Source: JBFLYH01 sp964630235
Lineage (GTDB): Bacteria; Oederibacteriota; JAAXVQ01; JAUVAV01
Direction: 5' to 3'
Length of the DNA stretch: 64,000 bases
Assembly: GCA_964630235.1 (NCBI GenBank)
Contig: CAZVUO010000001.1
Span: 620,001-684,000, forward strand
The first letter of the stretch is position 1. Every line of letters starts with the position of its first letter. The translations under genes were made by a program, and so were the position numbers. The notes beneath the pieces were generated by a model. It had not been told where the DNA came from. It saw only the letters and a list, made by a program, of their open reading frames with translations, and made no database searches. Shown piece after piece: positions 17,729 to 26,058 of this stretch.

Positions 17729-18834
17729 GCGTCGGGAAGATTTACGTCGCGGCCACGCATCAAAATGTCGGCAAAACGCTGATGTCGCTGGGCATTCTGG
17801 GCACGCTGAGCCGCTGCGGCCGCAGCGTGGGCTACATCAAACCGGTTGGACAGCGCACCATCGTCGCGGAGGGCGTGGAGGTGGACGAGGACGCGGTGCT
17901 CATGGACCGGGTCTTCAACTTCGGCGGCGATCTGCAAGACACCAACCCTGTTCGGGTGGGCAAGGGCTTCACGGCGGACTATATCCGCCATGGACGCGAC
18001 AACCGGCTGGCGGAGCAGATCCAGGAAGCATTCGCGCGCGTGAGCCAGGGCCGGGATTTCGTGGTGGTGGAAGGCACCGGCCACGCGGGTGTGGGGTCCG
18101 TACTGGATCTGTCCAACGCCCGGGTGGCGCAACTTCTCGGCACGCCCGTGGTCATGGTGGCGCCCGGCGGCGTGGGACGGCCCATTGACGAGGTGGCGCT
18201 GAATTACGCCCTGCTGCGGGAAGCCGGCGTGCCGCTGGCCGGCGTGGTCATCAACAAGGTCAAGCTGGATAAATATGATCAGGTGAAGGAACTGGCCACC
18301 AAAGGGTTCGCCCAGAAAGGCATCACCGTCCTGGGCGTACTGCCCTTCGACGACATCCTGTCCGCTCCCAGCGTGAAAGATGTCATGGCGGAAGTGGACG
18401 GCGCGCTCATCAGCCAGGAAGTGGCCGAAGCCGCCCTGGAGGCGCCGGTGCGGCATAATCTGGTGGGCGCCATGAGCGCCCATCAGGCGCTGGATTACTT
18501 CAAACCGGGCTCGCTGGTCATTACCCCGGGCGACCGCGAGGATATCATCCTGGCGTCCATCGGCATGGCCCTCTCCGGCGAGCACAATCAGCCCGGCATG
18601 GTGTCCGGCATCGTGCTGACCGGGCACGCCGTCCCCCATCCGGCGATTTTGGAGTTGATCCACCGCTCCCGCATCCCGGTGATCACGTGTTCCAAGGACA
18701 CGTACACCGTGGCGTCGCAGATTCACGACCTGATGGTGAAAATCACCCCCGAGGAAAGCAATAAAATCGAGCAGGCCATCCAGTTGGTCGGCCAGCACGT
18801 GGATATTCAAGCCATCTGCGACCAGTGCCATTGA
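17725..18834 (+). CDS. BioD-like AAA protein with DRTGG domain
   Basis: 369 residues. The N-terminal 210 residues are a dethiobiotin-synthetase-like P-loop domain (ATHQNVGKT at 9-17, VVVEGTGHAGVGSV, NKVKLDKYDQV). Residues about 225-345 are a DRTGG domain (LVITPGDREDIILA, GIVLTGHAVPHP). This pairing resembles the N-terminal regulatory region of long phosphotransacetylases, without the catalytic part. It overlaps metH by ATGA, suggesting a link to one-carbon or acetyl metabolism. The function of stand-alone versions is not established. Confidence 0.8.
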   Translation: MSVGKIYVAATHQNVGKTLMSLGILGTLSRCGRSVGYIKPVGQRTIVAEGVEVDEDAVLMDRVFNFGGDLQDTNPVRVGKGFTADYIRHGRDNRLAEQIQEAFARVSQGRDFVVVEGTGHAGVGSVLDLSNARVAQLLGTPVVMVAPGGVGRPIDEVALNYALLREAGVPLAGVVINKVKLDKYDQVKELATKGFAQKGITVLGVLPFDDILSAPSVKDVMAEVDGALISQEVAEAALEAPVRHNLVGAMSAHQALDYFKPGSLVITPGDREDIILASIGMALSGEHNQPGMVSGIVLTGHAVPHPAILELIHRSRIPVITCSKDTYTVASQIHDLMVKITPEESNKIEQAIQLVGQHVDIQAICDQCH

Positions 18835-18862
18835 CTTTTTTAATGCGAGCCTGAAAGCCGCG

Positions 18863-18871
18863 TGATATAAT
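18863..18871 (+). promoter_or_regulatory. Extended -10 promoter element
   Basis: TGATATAAT, a TGn extended -10 joined to a consensus TATAAT, about 70 bases before the HEAT-repeat gene. No good -35 is correctly spaced. Confidence 0.4.
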
Positions 18872-18939
18872 CTGCATCTTAACGGCCTGCAGGCTGATGT
18901 GGCCCGGCCCCCGGCCGGAGACGCGAAGGAGGAGACGCG

Positions 18940-20322
18940 ATGGCGAGCAAAACCACCAAGATAATCTGGGTGACCATGGCAGTGCTGGTCCTGGCCGGCA
19001 TTGCGCTGGTCGTTTCCATGCTGGTCCGCGCACCGCGGTCCTGGGAGAACAAACGCAAAGCCATGATGGCCAAATATTCCCGCATGCTGGATGCCAAGGA
19101 CCCGGCGCTTCGGCGCGAAGCCGTGATGTCGCTCGGCGGCGTGGGCGACAAGTCGGTGATACCCAGGCTGCTGACGATGCTGAAGGACCCCGACGAACGG
19201 GTGCGCGAAAACACGCTGATCTCCATGCGCGCCTGGGGGGAAGCGGGGCAGATGGAACAAGTGGAGCCGCTGCTGAAGGATAAGAACGAGCGGGTGCGGG
19301 CCGCGGCCATTTTTACCCTGATCAATCTGGGAGGAAAAGAGCGCTATCCGTCCATCAAGCCGTTCTTAAGCGACGCCTCGGTCATGGTCCGCGAACAGGC
19401 GGTCCTGGCGCTGGGCAAGCTGCCGGAAGACCTGGTGATTAACGACCTGATCAAGGCCATGGACGATCAGGAAGTCATGGTTCGCCGCCGCGCGATCTGG
19501 GTTTTGACCAATTTCAAGAGCGAGGCCGCCGTTCAAAAGATCGCGGGCGCCTTGAAATCCGGCATCCCGATGCTGCAGGGCGACGCGGCCATGGCTCTCG
19601 GCCGCATGAACGCCAGGAGCACGGTTCCGGATTTGATCCAAGCCGCGGAGAACAAGGACCCTTTTGTGCGGCGGTCGGCCATTATGGCGCTGGGTAATCT
19701 CGGTGACGGACGGGCCGAGGGGGTGCTGATCCGCGCCCTGTCCGAGAAGGAAAACACCACCCGGCGCGAGGCCGCCCTGGCGCTGGGGCGGCTGAGCACG
19801 CCCGGAGCCGTGCCGGCCCTGCTGCCGCTGCTGCGGGAAGAAGATCCGGTGGTGCGGGTGGCTGCCGCCCATGCCCTGTCGGAAGCGGTGGGGCCGCAGC
19901 ACATGGACACGGTGGAAAAAATGGCCGCGGACAAGGATGAAACGGTCCGCGAGGAAGCGGTCGCGGCCCTGGGCCGTTTGAAGGGCAGCCGGGCCGTGGA
20001 GATCTTGACCAAATCGTCCACCGATGCCTCGGAACGGGTCCGCTGGGCCGTGGTTACGGCGCTGGATGAGATCGGCACTCCGGAAGCCAAGAACCTGCTC
20101 AAGAGCCTGATCAAGTCGGAAAAGAGCGATTGGATCAAGCGGCACATTGAAAATATATTAAACCGCATGGAAATGGAAGAACGTGTGGGCGGGAAGGCCC
20201 GGGTCATGCCGCCGTCCTCCGCGAACATGCCATCGGCGGCCGGTCCGGCCGAGGCCGTGGCGCCTGCCCCAACCCCGACAGCCGGCACGACCTCCAAACC
20301 CAGGAAACCGAGAAGGCGTTAA
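18940..20322 (+). CDS. Membrane-anchored HEAT/PBS-lyase repeat protein
   Basis: 460 residues after a GGAGGAG site. One N-terminal transmembrane helix (about residues 8-30) is followed by roughly a dozen repeats of about 31 residues of the type D....VR..A...LG.LG......L...L.D, as in HEAT/PBS-lyase repeat proteins. The C-terminal 45 residues are Pro/Ala/Thr-rich and end in basic residues. Such repeats form curved scaffolds for protein binding. It lies between the BioD-like/DRTGG gene and fhs; no enzymatic motif is visible. Confidence 0.8.
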   Translation: MASKTTKIIWVTMAVLVLAGIALVVSMLVRAPRSWENKRKAMMAKYSRMLDAKDPALRREAVMSLGGVGDKSVIPRLLTMLKDPDERVRENTLISMRAWGEAGQMEQVEPLLKDKNERVRAAAIFTLINLGGKERYPSIKPFLSDASVMVREQAVLALGKLPEDLVINDLIKAMDDQEVMVRRRAIWVLTNFKSEAAVQKIAGALKSGIPMLQGDAAMALGRMNARSTVPDLIQAAENKDPFVRRSAIMALGNLGDGRAEGVLIRALSEKENTTRREAALALGRLSTPGAVPALLPLLREEDPVVRVAAAHALSEAVGPQHMDTVEKMAADKDETVREEAVAALGRLKGSRAVEILTKSSTDASERVRWAVVTALDEIGTPEAKNLLKSLIKSEKSDWIKRHIENILNRMEMEERVGGKARVMPPSSANMPSAAGPAEAVAPAPTPTAGTTSKPRKPRRR

Positions 20323-20391
20323 CAGGGGGCGGGGCCGGACCGCATGACGCATCCGTGCCGAACCTCCGGCGTCCATGAAGGGGGCCTATCC

Positions 20392-22113
20392 ATGACGGTG
20401 CAGACGTCGAGCAGGATTCCCAGCGATCTGGAAATCGCGCAAGCCGCCCGCCTTCAGCCGATCCGGGAAATCGCCCGCCAGCTGGGGATTCCGGAGGAAT
20501 TTCTCGAACTCTACGGGAACCACAAGGCCAAAGTCCATCTGGACCTTCTGGCGCACACCGCCGATCGGCCGCTCGGGAAGTACATTGACGTTACCGCCAT
20601 TACACCCACGCCCCTGGGAGAAGGCAAAACCGTCACCACCATTGGCGTCTCCCAGGCCTTGGCCAAAATCGGGAAAAAGGTCGTTACCTGCATCCGGCAG
20701 CCTTCGCTGGGGCCGGTGTTCGGCATTAAGGGAGGGGCGGCCGGGGGCGGTTACGCGCAAGTCGTCCCCATGGAAGACTTCAACCTGCATCTGACCGGGG
20801 ACATTCACGCGGTCTCCATGGCCAACAACCTTCTGGCCGCTTATATAGATTCCCACCTGCTGCACGGCAACCGCTTGGACATTGACCCTTTATCCATCAC
20901 CTGGCGCCGGGTGGTGGATATTTCGGACCGGGCCCTGCGCCAGATCGTGGTGGGGTTGGGCGGCGCCGAGAACGGCCTGCCGCGCGAGACGGGTTTCGAC
21001 ATCGCGGTGGCCTCGGAAGTGATGGCGATCCTGGCCCTGGCGAGCGACCTGCAGGACATGCGCCGGCGCTTGGGCGCGATCGTCATCGGCACCACCCGCG
21101 CCGGACAACCCGTGACCGCCGAGGCCCTGCAGTGCGCCGGCTCCATGGCCGTGCTGATGAAGGACGCGATCCTGCCGACGTTGATGCAGACGCTGGAGCA
21201 CACCCCGGTGTTCGTGCACGCCGGACCCTTCGCCAACATCGCGCACGGCAATTCCTCCATCATCGCGGACCAGATGGCCTTGCGCCTGGGCGAGTATGTC
21301 GTGACCGAGAGCGGGTTCGGCGCGGATTGCGGTTGCGAGAAGTTCATGAACATCAAGTGCCGCTATTCGGGCCTGCGGCCGGACGCCGTGGTCATGGTCT
21401 GCACCATCCGGGCGCTGAAAATGCACGGCGGCGCTTTCCCGGTGCGGCCGGGCAAGCCCCTGGACCCCGAGCTCGTGGCCAAACCCAACGACGACGCCCT
21501 GCTCAAGGGCTGCGAAAATCTGGAGCAGCACATTGCGGCCGTGCGGCTGCACGGCGTGCCGGTGGTGGTGGCCATCAACCGCTTTGCCACGGACCAACCG
21601 CGCGAGCTGGAACTCGTGCGGCAGCAGGCGCTGAAATACGGCGCCGCGGCCGCCGTGCCTTCCGAAGTGCACGCGGGGGGCGGCGAGGGCGGCCGGGCGC
21701 TGGCCGAAGCCGTGGTGGCCGCGGCCCAGCAACCCAGCCAGTTCCGCTTCCTGTATCCCCTGGACGCGCCGATCAAAGAGAAGATCGAGACCATCGCCAC
21801 GAAGATCTACGGCGCGGACGGCGCGGATTACCTGCCGGACGCGGAAAAGAAGATCGCGCTCTATACCCAGTTGGGCTACGGGCAGCTGCCGATCTGCATG
21901 GCCAAAACGCATCTGTCCCTTTCCCACGACCCCAAGCTCAAGGGGCGGCCGCGAGGGTTCCGCGTGCCGGTGCGCGATGTGCGGGCCTCCGTGGGCGCGG
22001 GATTCCTCTACCCGCTGCTGGGGGATATGCGGACCATGCCCGGACTGCCGTCGCAACCCGCGGGCAACTGTATTGACCTGACCCCGGACGGCAAGGTCAA
22101 GGGGCTGTTTTAG
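20392..22113 (+). CDS. fhs: Formate-tetrahydrofolate ligase
   Basis: 573 residues. The ATG at 20392 follows GAAGGGGG and gives the usual N-terminus (PSDLEIAQAA...I..IA..LGI); an upstream ATG at 20344 would add 16 unlikely residues. Family motifs include TPLGEGKTVTTIG (ATP site), RQPSLGPVFGIKGGAAGGGYAQV, FANIAHGN, TESGFGADCG and KTHLSLSHDP. It makes 10-formyl-THF from formate, ATP and THF, as in the methyl branch of the Wood-Ljungdahl pathway and in formate assimilation. Its position near metH and the BioD-like/DRTGG gene fits a one-carbon cluster, but no folD or metF is in the window. Confidence 0.95.
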   Translation: MTVQTSSRIPSDLEIAQAARLQPIREIARQLGIPEEFLELYGNHKAKVHLDLLAHTADRPLGKYIDVTAITPTPLGEGKTVTTIGVSQALAKIGKKVVTCIRQPSLGPVFGIKGGAAGGGYAQVVPMEDFNLHLTGDIHAVSMANNLLAAYIDSHLLHGNRLDIDPLSITWRRVVDISDRALRQIVVGLGGAENGLPRETGFDIAVASEVMAILALASDLQDMRRRLGAIVIGTTRAGQPVTAEALQCAGSMAVLMKDAILPTLMQTLEHTPVFVHAGPFANIAHGNSSIIADQMALRLGEYVVTESGFGADCGCEKFMNIKCRYSGLRPDAVVMVCTIRALKMHGGAFPVRPGKPLDPELVAKPNDDALLKGCENLEQHIAAVRLHGVPVVVAINRFATDQPRELELVRQQALKYGAAAAVPSEVHAGGGEGGRALAEAVVAAAQQPSQFRFLYPLDAPIKEKIETIATKIYGADGADYLPDAEKKIALYTQLGYGQLPICMAKTHLSLSHDPKLKGRPRGFRVPVRDVRASVGAGFLYPLLGDMRTMPGLPSQPAGNCIDLTPDGKVKGLF

Positions 22114-22243
22114 CTGGGGACCGAAAAACCGGACAGATTCACCAAGCAGTCTGTCATCCCGTGAAAAACAGCCGAGCGGCCAGGGGGATCCAACGCACGG
22201 CGGGCGGAAAAGTCCGCGGAAACGGTTTTTTATCAGCCGGGTA
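22111..22243 (+). mobile_element. Possible third miniature element, immediately after fhs
   Basis: Non-coding. It shares three short blocks, in the same order, with the element at 51056-51219: CCCGTGAAAAA, GGGGGAT.CA.CGC and ATCAGCC. Its ends are weakly inverted (left GAAAAACCG, right CGGTTTTTT...). It starts exactly at the fhs stop codon and may also serve as its 3' untranslated region. Weak evidence. Confidence 0.3.
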
Positions 22244-22286
22244 AAGGAAACGAGGCGCGGAAGTGAGAATCTTGGGCGGGGTCACG

Positions 22287-23177
22287 ATGCGACGATTGGT
22301 TCCGCTGGCATTCCTACTGGCGTTCGGCCCCCAGGCGGCCGGGGCGGCCGCCCCGCAGGGCCCTCAGGCCGACGTGGCGCCTTTCATTCAAAAACGGGAA
22401 GCGCGCCCGGCCGGCGAGATCCAGGCCAGCTACGCCGAGGATCCGGTCAAACTCCCGGAACAGCCGTGGAACGTTCCTGGCGTTCCGCTGGCCTGCCAGG
22501 GCCGCGGGCTCTCCCTTTACTATCTGGTTCCGGTTTCCCGGGTGCAGAAAATACTGCCTCCGGATCTGAAACCGTATCCCGGGCCGAAAGAAATCTGGTT
22601 CCGGGTGGATGCCATCCAGTGGACGTCGGTCCGTTCCGCGGACAAGGCGATCAAGCCGTTCGTGGAACTGGCGTACCGGTTTGAGGTGGTCTCGGCGGGC
22701 AAGCGCGGCACCTATCCGCTGCGGCTGTACTGCAAGCCCAACTGGCCGAATCTTTGGGCCCGCCAGTACGGCGCTTATGCGGCGTATCCGCTGGAAGCCG
22801 CGGACGTGAACTTTTCCCCTTTCATCCATTTTTTCCAGCTCCGGCGGACGAACTTTGCGCTTCTGGTCGCCCAACTGGATCCGCGGCAGGGTGTGGGCGC
22901 GCAGGCCATGGATCTGTTCAACCGCGGGCAGGATGCCAGGCTCTGGCAGGGAGAGGGACTGGAATTCGTGTGGCCGCGGGATACCCGCCGTTTGCAGACC
23001 GTATCCCGGCCGATGGAAGCGGAGATCAAACCGGCCACCGTCAGGATGCTGCTGGTCAAAGAACCGGTGGAATGGAACATCCTGACCGAGGAGGAGTCCC
23101 TGGAGCCGGCCAAGGCCCTGCTGCTGGAATCCGTTCGGGGCGACTGGATGGCCCCTGCCGGCGGGACCGTTCCCTGA
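22287..23177 (+). CDS. Exported protein of unknown function
   Basis: About 296 residues. The ATG at 22287 puts MRRL directly before a hydrophobic signal peptide ending near AAGAAA; a GTG at 22263 in frame is the alternative start. The mature protein has SLYYLVPVSRVQKILPPDL and FVELAYRFEV segments with a general likeness to acetoacetate-decarboxylase-fold proteins, but no catalytic Lys context can be assigned. Probably periplasmic. It stands alone between fhs and a repeat copy. I do not recognise the family. Confidence 0.6.
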   Translation: MRRLVPLAFLLAFGPQAAGAAAPQGPQADVAPFIQKREARPAGEIQASYAEDPVKLPEQPWNVPGVPLACQGRGLSLYYLVPVSRVQKILPPDLKPYPGPKEIWFRVDAIQWTSVRSADKAIKPFVELAYRFEVVSAGKRGTYPLRLYCKPNWPNLWARQYGAYAAYPLEAADVNFSPFIHFFQLRRTNFALLVAQLDPRQGVGAQAMDLFNRGQDARLWQGEGLEFVWPRDTRRLQTVSRPMEAEIKPATVRMLLVKEPVEWNILTEEESLEPAKALLLESVRGDWMAPAGGTVP

Positions 23178-23310
23178 GCCGGCCCCTGCCCGGGCGGCGG
23201 ATGCGGCATCCACCCTCCCGATGAACACGCGGCCCGTACACCTTTAGGCCCCCTCACCCCATGCCTGGCAGTGGAGAGACCCCCGGACGCAAGTTCCCAC
23301 AGGAACGGAG

Positions 23311-23454
23311 GGAGTGGAGTGGTCCCCCGGACTAAAGTTCCCCTGCGGGGACCGTTGGCCGGGGCTCCCTGCCTCCGCAATAAAATCCCGCAAATCATCT
23401 CCCCGGCCGAAGGTCCCTTCGGGAGCTGAAGCCCGGGGATTCATGCGGAGGGAT
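23311..23454 (-). repeat. Structured interspersed repeat, copy C (inverted relative to copy A)
   Basis: The reverse complement matches copy A (5957-6102) along nearly its whole length, including the outer stem, the CCGAAGG/CCTTCGG hairpin and the GTCCGGGGGACCACTCCACT end. Towards 23268 a second, diverged copy of the end unit follows (GGAACTTGCGTCCGGGGG read on the minus strand), so the element may be extended. Few substitutions over about 145 bases imply recent spread or selection. Confidence 0.8.
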
Positions 23455-23518
23455 AGACGAAAAGGATGACGGAGGCATGGTTTCGGGGTATGATATCCGG
23501 GTTTGTACTGTCTTTGCG

Positions 23519-23542
23519 CCGGGCCGCGCGCGGCCCGGTTTT
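23519..23542 (+). terminator. Possible terminator before tmk
   Basis: CCGGGCCGCG followed by CGCGGCCCGG, a perfect 20-base palindrome, directly followed by TTTT. The T run is short and the loop would have to open the centre of the palindrome. Confidence 0.3.
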
Positions 23543-23607
23543 GCCGGATGTACTGTTTCTGCAATCTGATCACGCGGCGGGCTTGACGAGCGAAGGAGCG
23601 GCAGACC

Positions 23608-24270
23608 ATGTCGGCGCACGGACGCGGTTTTTTCATCACTCTCGAGGGGCCGGACGGCTCGGGAAAAAGCACCCAGTTTAAACTGCTGGCGGCCCGGCTG
23701 CGGCTGGAAGGATTCCGGGTGACCACCACCCGGGAACCGGGCGGAGAGCCCTTGGCCGAGAGGATCCGCGCCCTGTTGCTGGAACCAGCCAGCCAGCCGC
23801 CCACGCCCATGGCCGAACTGCTGCTGTTTTCCGCGGCCCGCGCCCAGCACGTGGAGCGTCTGATCCGGCCTGCACTGGCGGACGGCCAGGTGGTGCTGTG
23901 CGACCGGTTCAGCGATTCGACCCTGGCCTATCAAGCCGGCGGCCGGCGCATGGCTTTGGCCGCCGTCGCCGCCGCGGACCGGTTGGCCACGGCCGGCTTG
24001 AAACCGGCCCTGACCCTGTTGTATGATCTGCCCCTGGCCCAGGGCCGCCGGCGGGCGTTCGCGGCCAAGCAGGGCCATGACCGGATGGAATCCGAACCGG
24101 CGGCGTTCTGGCTGGCCGTGCGCCGGGCCTACCGCCGCCTCGCGGAGCGCGAACCCCGGCGGATCATCCTGATCCGGGCGGACCGCTCCCTCGAGCAGGT
24201 CACCCGGCAGACGTGGCAGGCGGTTCAGAAAAAATTGTCCGTCATGCGGGAGCGCTGCCATGCCCTTTAA
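23608..24270 (+). CDS. tmk: Thymidylate kinase
   Basis: 220 residues, starting after GAAGGAG. P-loop GPDGSGKST at 12-20, TREPGGEPLAERIR with the substrate-binding Arg, and the DRF..STLAYQ segment (DRFSDSTLAYQAGG). It phosphorylates dTMP to dTDP. It overlaps holB by 11 bases and opens the conserved tmk-holB-ricT-metG-tatD gene order. Confidence 0.95.
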   Translation: MSAHGRGFFITLEGPDGSGKSTQFKLLAARLRLEGFRVTTTREPGGEPLAERIRALLLEPASQPPTPMAELLLFSAARAQHVERLIRPALADGQVVLCDRFSDSTLAYQAGGRRMALAAVAAADRLATAGLKPALTLLYDLPLAQGRRRAFAAKQGHDRMESEPAAFWLAVRRAYRRLAEREPRRIILIRADRSLEQVTRQTWQAVQKKLSVMRERCHAL

Positions 24271-25249
24271 CGCCGTCTGGGGCCAGCCCCAAGCCGTTGA
24301 GTTTTTAAAGCGCGCGGCAGCCCAGTCCCGGGTGGCGCACGCGTATTTGTTTTCCGGACCTGAAGGCGTGGGCAAGCGCACCACCGCCCTGGCGTTCGCC
24401 CAGGCGCTGAACTGCCACGCCCCGCGGGAAGGCGAAGCGTGCGGGACCTGCGCGTCCTGCCGCAAGATCGCCGCGGCCGGCCATCCGGACGTGATGCTGC
24501 TGGAGCCCGAAGGACAGGCCTTTAAAATCGAACAGGTGCGGGAGGTTCTCCAGCGGAACCTGCGCTGGAAACCGCTGGAAGGACGCACCCGGGTGTTCGT
24601 GCTGGACCGGGCCGACGCGCTCACGGCCGAGGCCGCCAACAGCCTCCTCAAGGCCTTGGAAGAACCGCCGGACGCGGTGGTGATCGTGCTGATCACCAGC
24701 CAGGCATTCGCGCTGCTGCCGACCATCCGCTCCCGCTGCCAGGAGATCCGGTTCCGGCCGCTGGCCGCCGGGCTGCTGACGCAGTGGCTCTTTGAAGCGC
24801 ACGGCGTGCCGCGGGAAACCGCCGCGGCCCTGGCGCGCTTGTCCGACGGCCGCCCGGCCGAAGCCCTGCGCCTGTCCGACCCCGAGGTTCAGGAGGTGCG
24901 CCGCCGGGTGTTGGACCTGGCCGCGGCCGCCGCACCCGGTGCCTGGCCGGCCCTGGCCGCCGCCATGGGCGAATGGCAGGGCGAAGCGGTCGAGCCGCTG
25001 GTGTTTTTGCTGACGTGGTTTCGCGACCGGCTGCTGCTGTCGCAAGGGGTTCCGGCGCGGCTGGCGGTGAACCAGGACCGCCTGGCCCAGCTGGAGGCCG
25101 CGCCGCGAGAAACGCCCGAGGCGCTTTGGGATCATTGCCGTTGGGTGCTGCAGGCCCTGGACTGGAAAGCGCAGAATTTTAACGCCCAGCTGTTGTTGGA
25201 ACAGGTCTGGATGAAATTGACACAACGCTCCGGCGTTGTCGCGAGGTGA
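24260..25249 (+). CDS. holB: DNA polymerase III delta-prime subunit
   Basis: 329 residues. AAA+ clamp-loader features: Walker A GPEGVGKRT, a zinc module CGTCASCRKIAAAGHPDV, Walker B-like VFVLDRADAL, the SLLKALEEPP box and the sensor LPTIRSRCQ. The C-terminal 120 residues form the collar region. It is part of the clamp-loader complex that opens the sliding clamp. It overlaps tmk by 11 bases and ricT by 4. Confidence 0.93.
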   Translation: MPFNAVWGQPQAVEFLKRAAAQSRVAHAYLFSGPEGVGKRTTALAFAQALNCHAPREGEACGTCASCRKIAAAGHPDVMLLEPEGQAFKIEQVREVLQRNLRWKPLEGRTRVFVLDRADALTAEAANSLLKALEEPPDAVVIVLITSQAFALLPTIRSRCQEIRFRPLAAGLLTQWLFEAHGVPRETAAALARLSDGRPAEALRLSDPEVQEVRRRVLDLAAAAAPGAWPALAAAMGEWQGEAVEPLVFLLTWFRDRLLLSQGVPARLAVNQDRLAQLEAAPRETPEALWDHCRWVLQALDWKAQNFNAQLLLEQVWMKLTQRSGVVAR

Positions 25250-26046
25250 GTTCGATGCAGGATGCGGTGGGCGTTCAGTTTCTCAAGGGCGGCTGCGTGC
25301 ATTACTACCGCGCGCCTCAGGACGCGGCCCTTTCCCTGCACACGGTGGTCGTGGTGGAGAGCGAGCACGGGCTGCAGCTGGCCCGCGTGGTGCGCGGCTG
25401 CTGCCGGCTGACGGAAAAGCAGGCCGGCGCGAACCTGCGTGCCATTGTGCGGACGGCCACGCTGCGGGACCAGGAGCAGCAGCACCGCAACGAGTTGAAG
25501 GAACAGGAAGCCTACCGCTTCTGCCAGCAGAAGGTGCAGGACAAGGATTTGAAAATGAAGCTGGTGGACGTCACCTATACGTTGGACGGGCGCAAGGCGG
25601 TGTTCTTTTTCACCGCGGAGAACCGGGTGGATTTCCGTGAGCTGGTCAAGGAACTGGCGCAGGCGCTCCGGCTCAAGATCGAGATGCGGCAGATCGGCGT
25701 GCGGGACGAAGCCCGGCGCCTGGGCGGCGTGGGCGGCTGCGGACGGCCGCTGTGCTGCAGCACGTTTCTGCGGGATTTTTCCTCGGTCTCCATCCGGATG
25801 GCCAAGGAACAGAACCTTTCCTTGAACCCGACCAAAGTATCAGGGCTGTGCGGCCGCCTGATGTGCTGCCTGGCCTATGAATATGAAGGGTCCCTGGCGA
25901 AAAACAAGCGCAAGCCCGCCGAAGAGTCCGGCGCGCCCGCGCCGGCTGGAACGACGCCTGCCGACGGCGCCGCGAAACCCGCGGGCGGATTCAGAAGGTC
26001 GCGCCGGCGCCGGCACGGCCATAAACCTTTTACGCCTCCGGCCTAA
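25246..26046 (+). CDS. ricT: PSP1 domain protein, RicT/YaaT type
   Basis: About 266 residues (GTG at 25246; an ATG three codons on is the alternative). The PSP1 C-terminal domain has the cysteine pairs GGCGRPLCC and GLCGRLMCC, as in B. subtilis RicT, where cysteines of this protein help bind [4Fe-4S] clusters in the RicAFT complex that assists RNA processing. It follows holB as in Firmicutes. The last 45 residues are Pro/Ala-rich and end in a strongly basic tail (RRSRRRRHGHK), possibly RNA-binding. RicA and RicF partners are not in the window. Confidence 0.85.
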   Translation: MSSMQDAVGVQFLKGGCVHYYRAPQDAALSLHTVVVVESEHGLQLARVVRGCCRLTEKQAGANLRAIVRTATLRDQEQQHRNELKEQEAYRFCQQKVQDKDLKMKLVDVTYTLDGRKAVFFFTAENRVDFRELVKELAQALRLKIEMRQIGVRDEARRLGGVGGCGRPLCCSTFLRDFSSVSIRMAKEQNLSLNPTKVSGLCGRLMCCLAYEYEGSLAKNKRKPAEESGAPAPAGTTPADGAAKPAGGFRRSRRRRHGHKPFTPPA

Positions 26047-26058
26047 GGAGCCAAGCCC

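Noticed and set aside
22263..22286. GTG start for the exported protein
   Set aside because: Possible, but the ATG at 22287 puts basic residues directly in front of the signal peptide; noted as an alternative only.
23466..23681. 71-residue open frame before tmk
   Set aside because: Overlaps the secure tmk start in another frame and crosses the palindrome at 23519.
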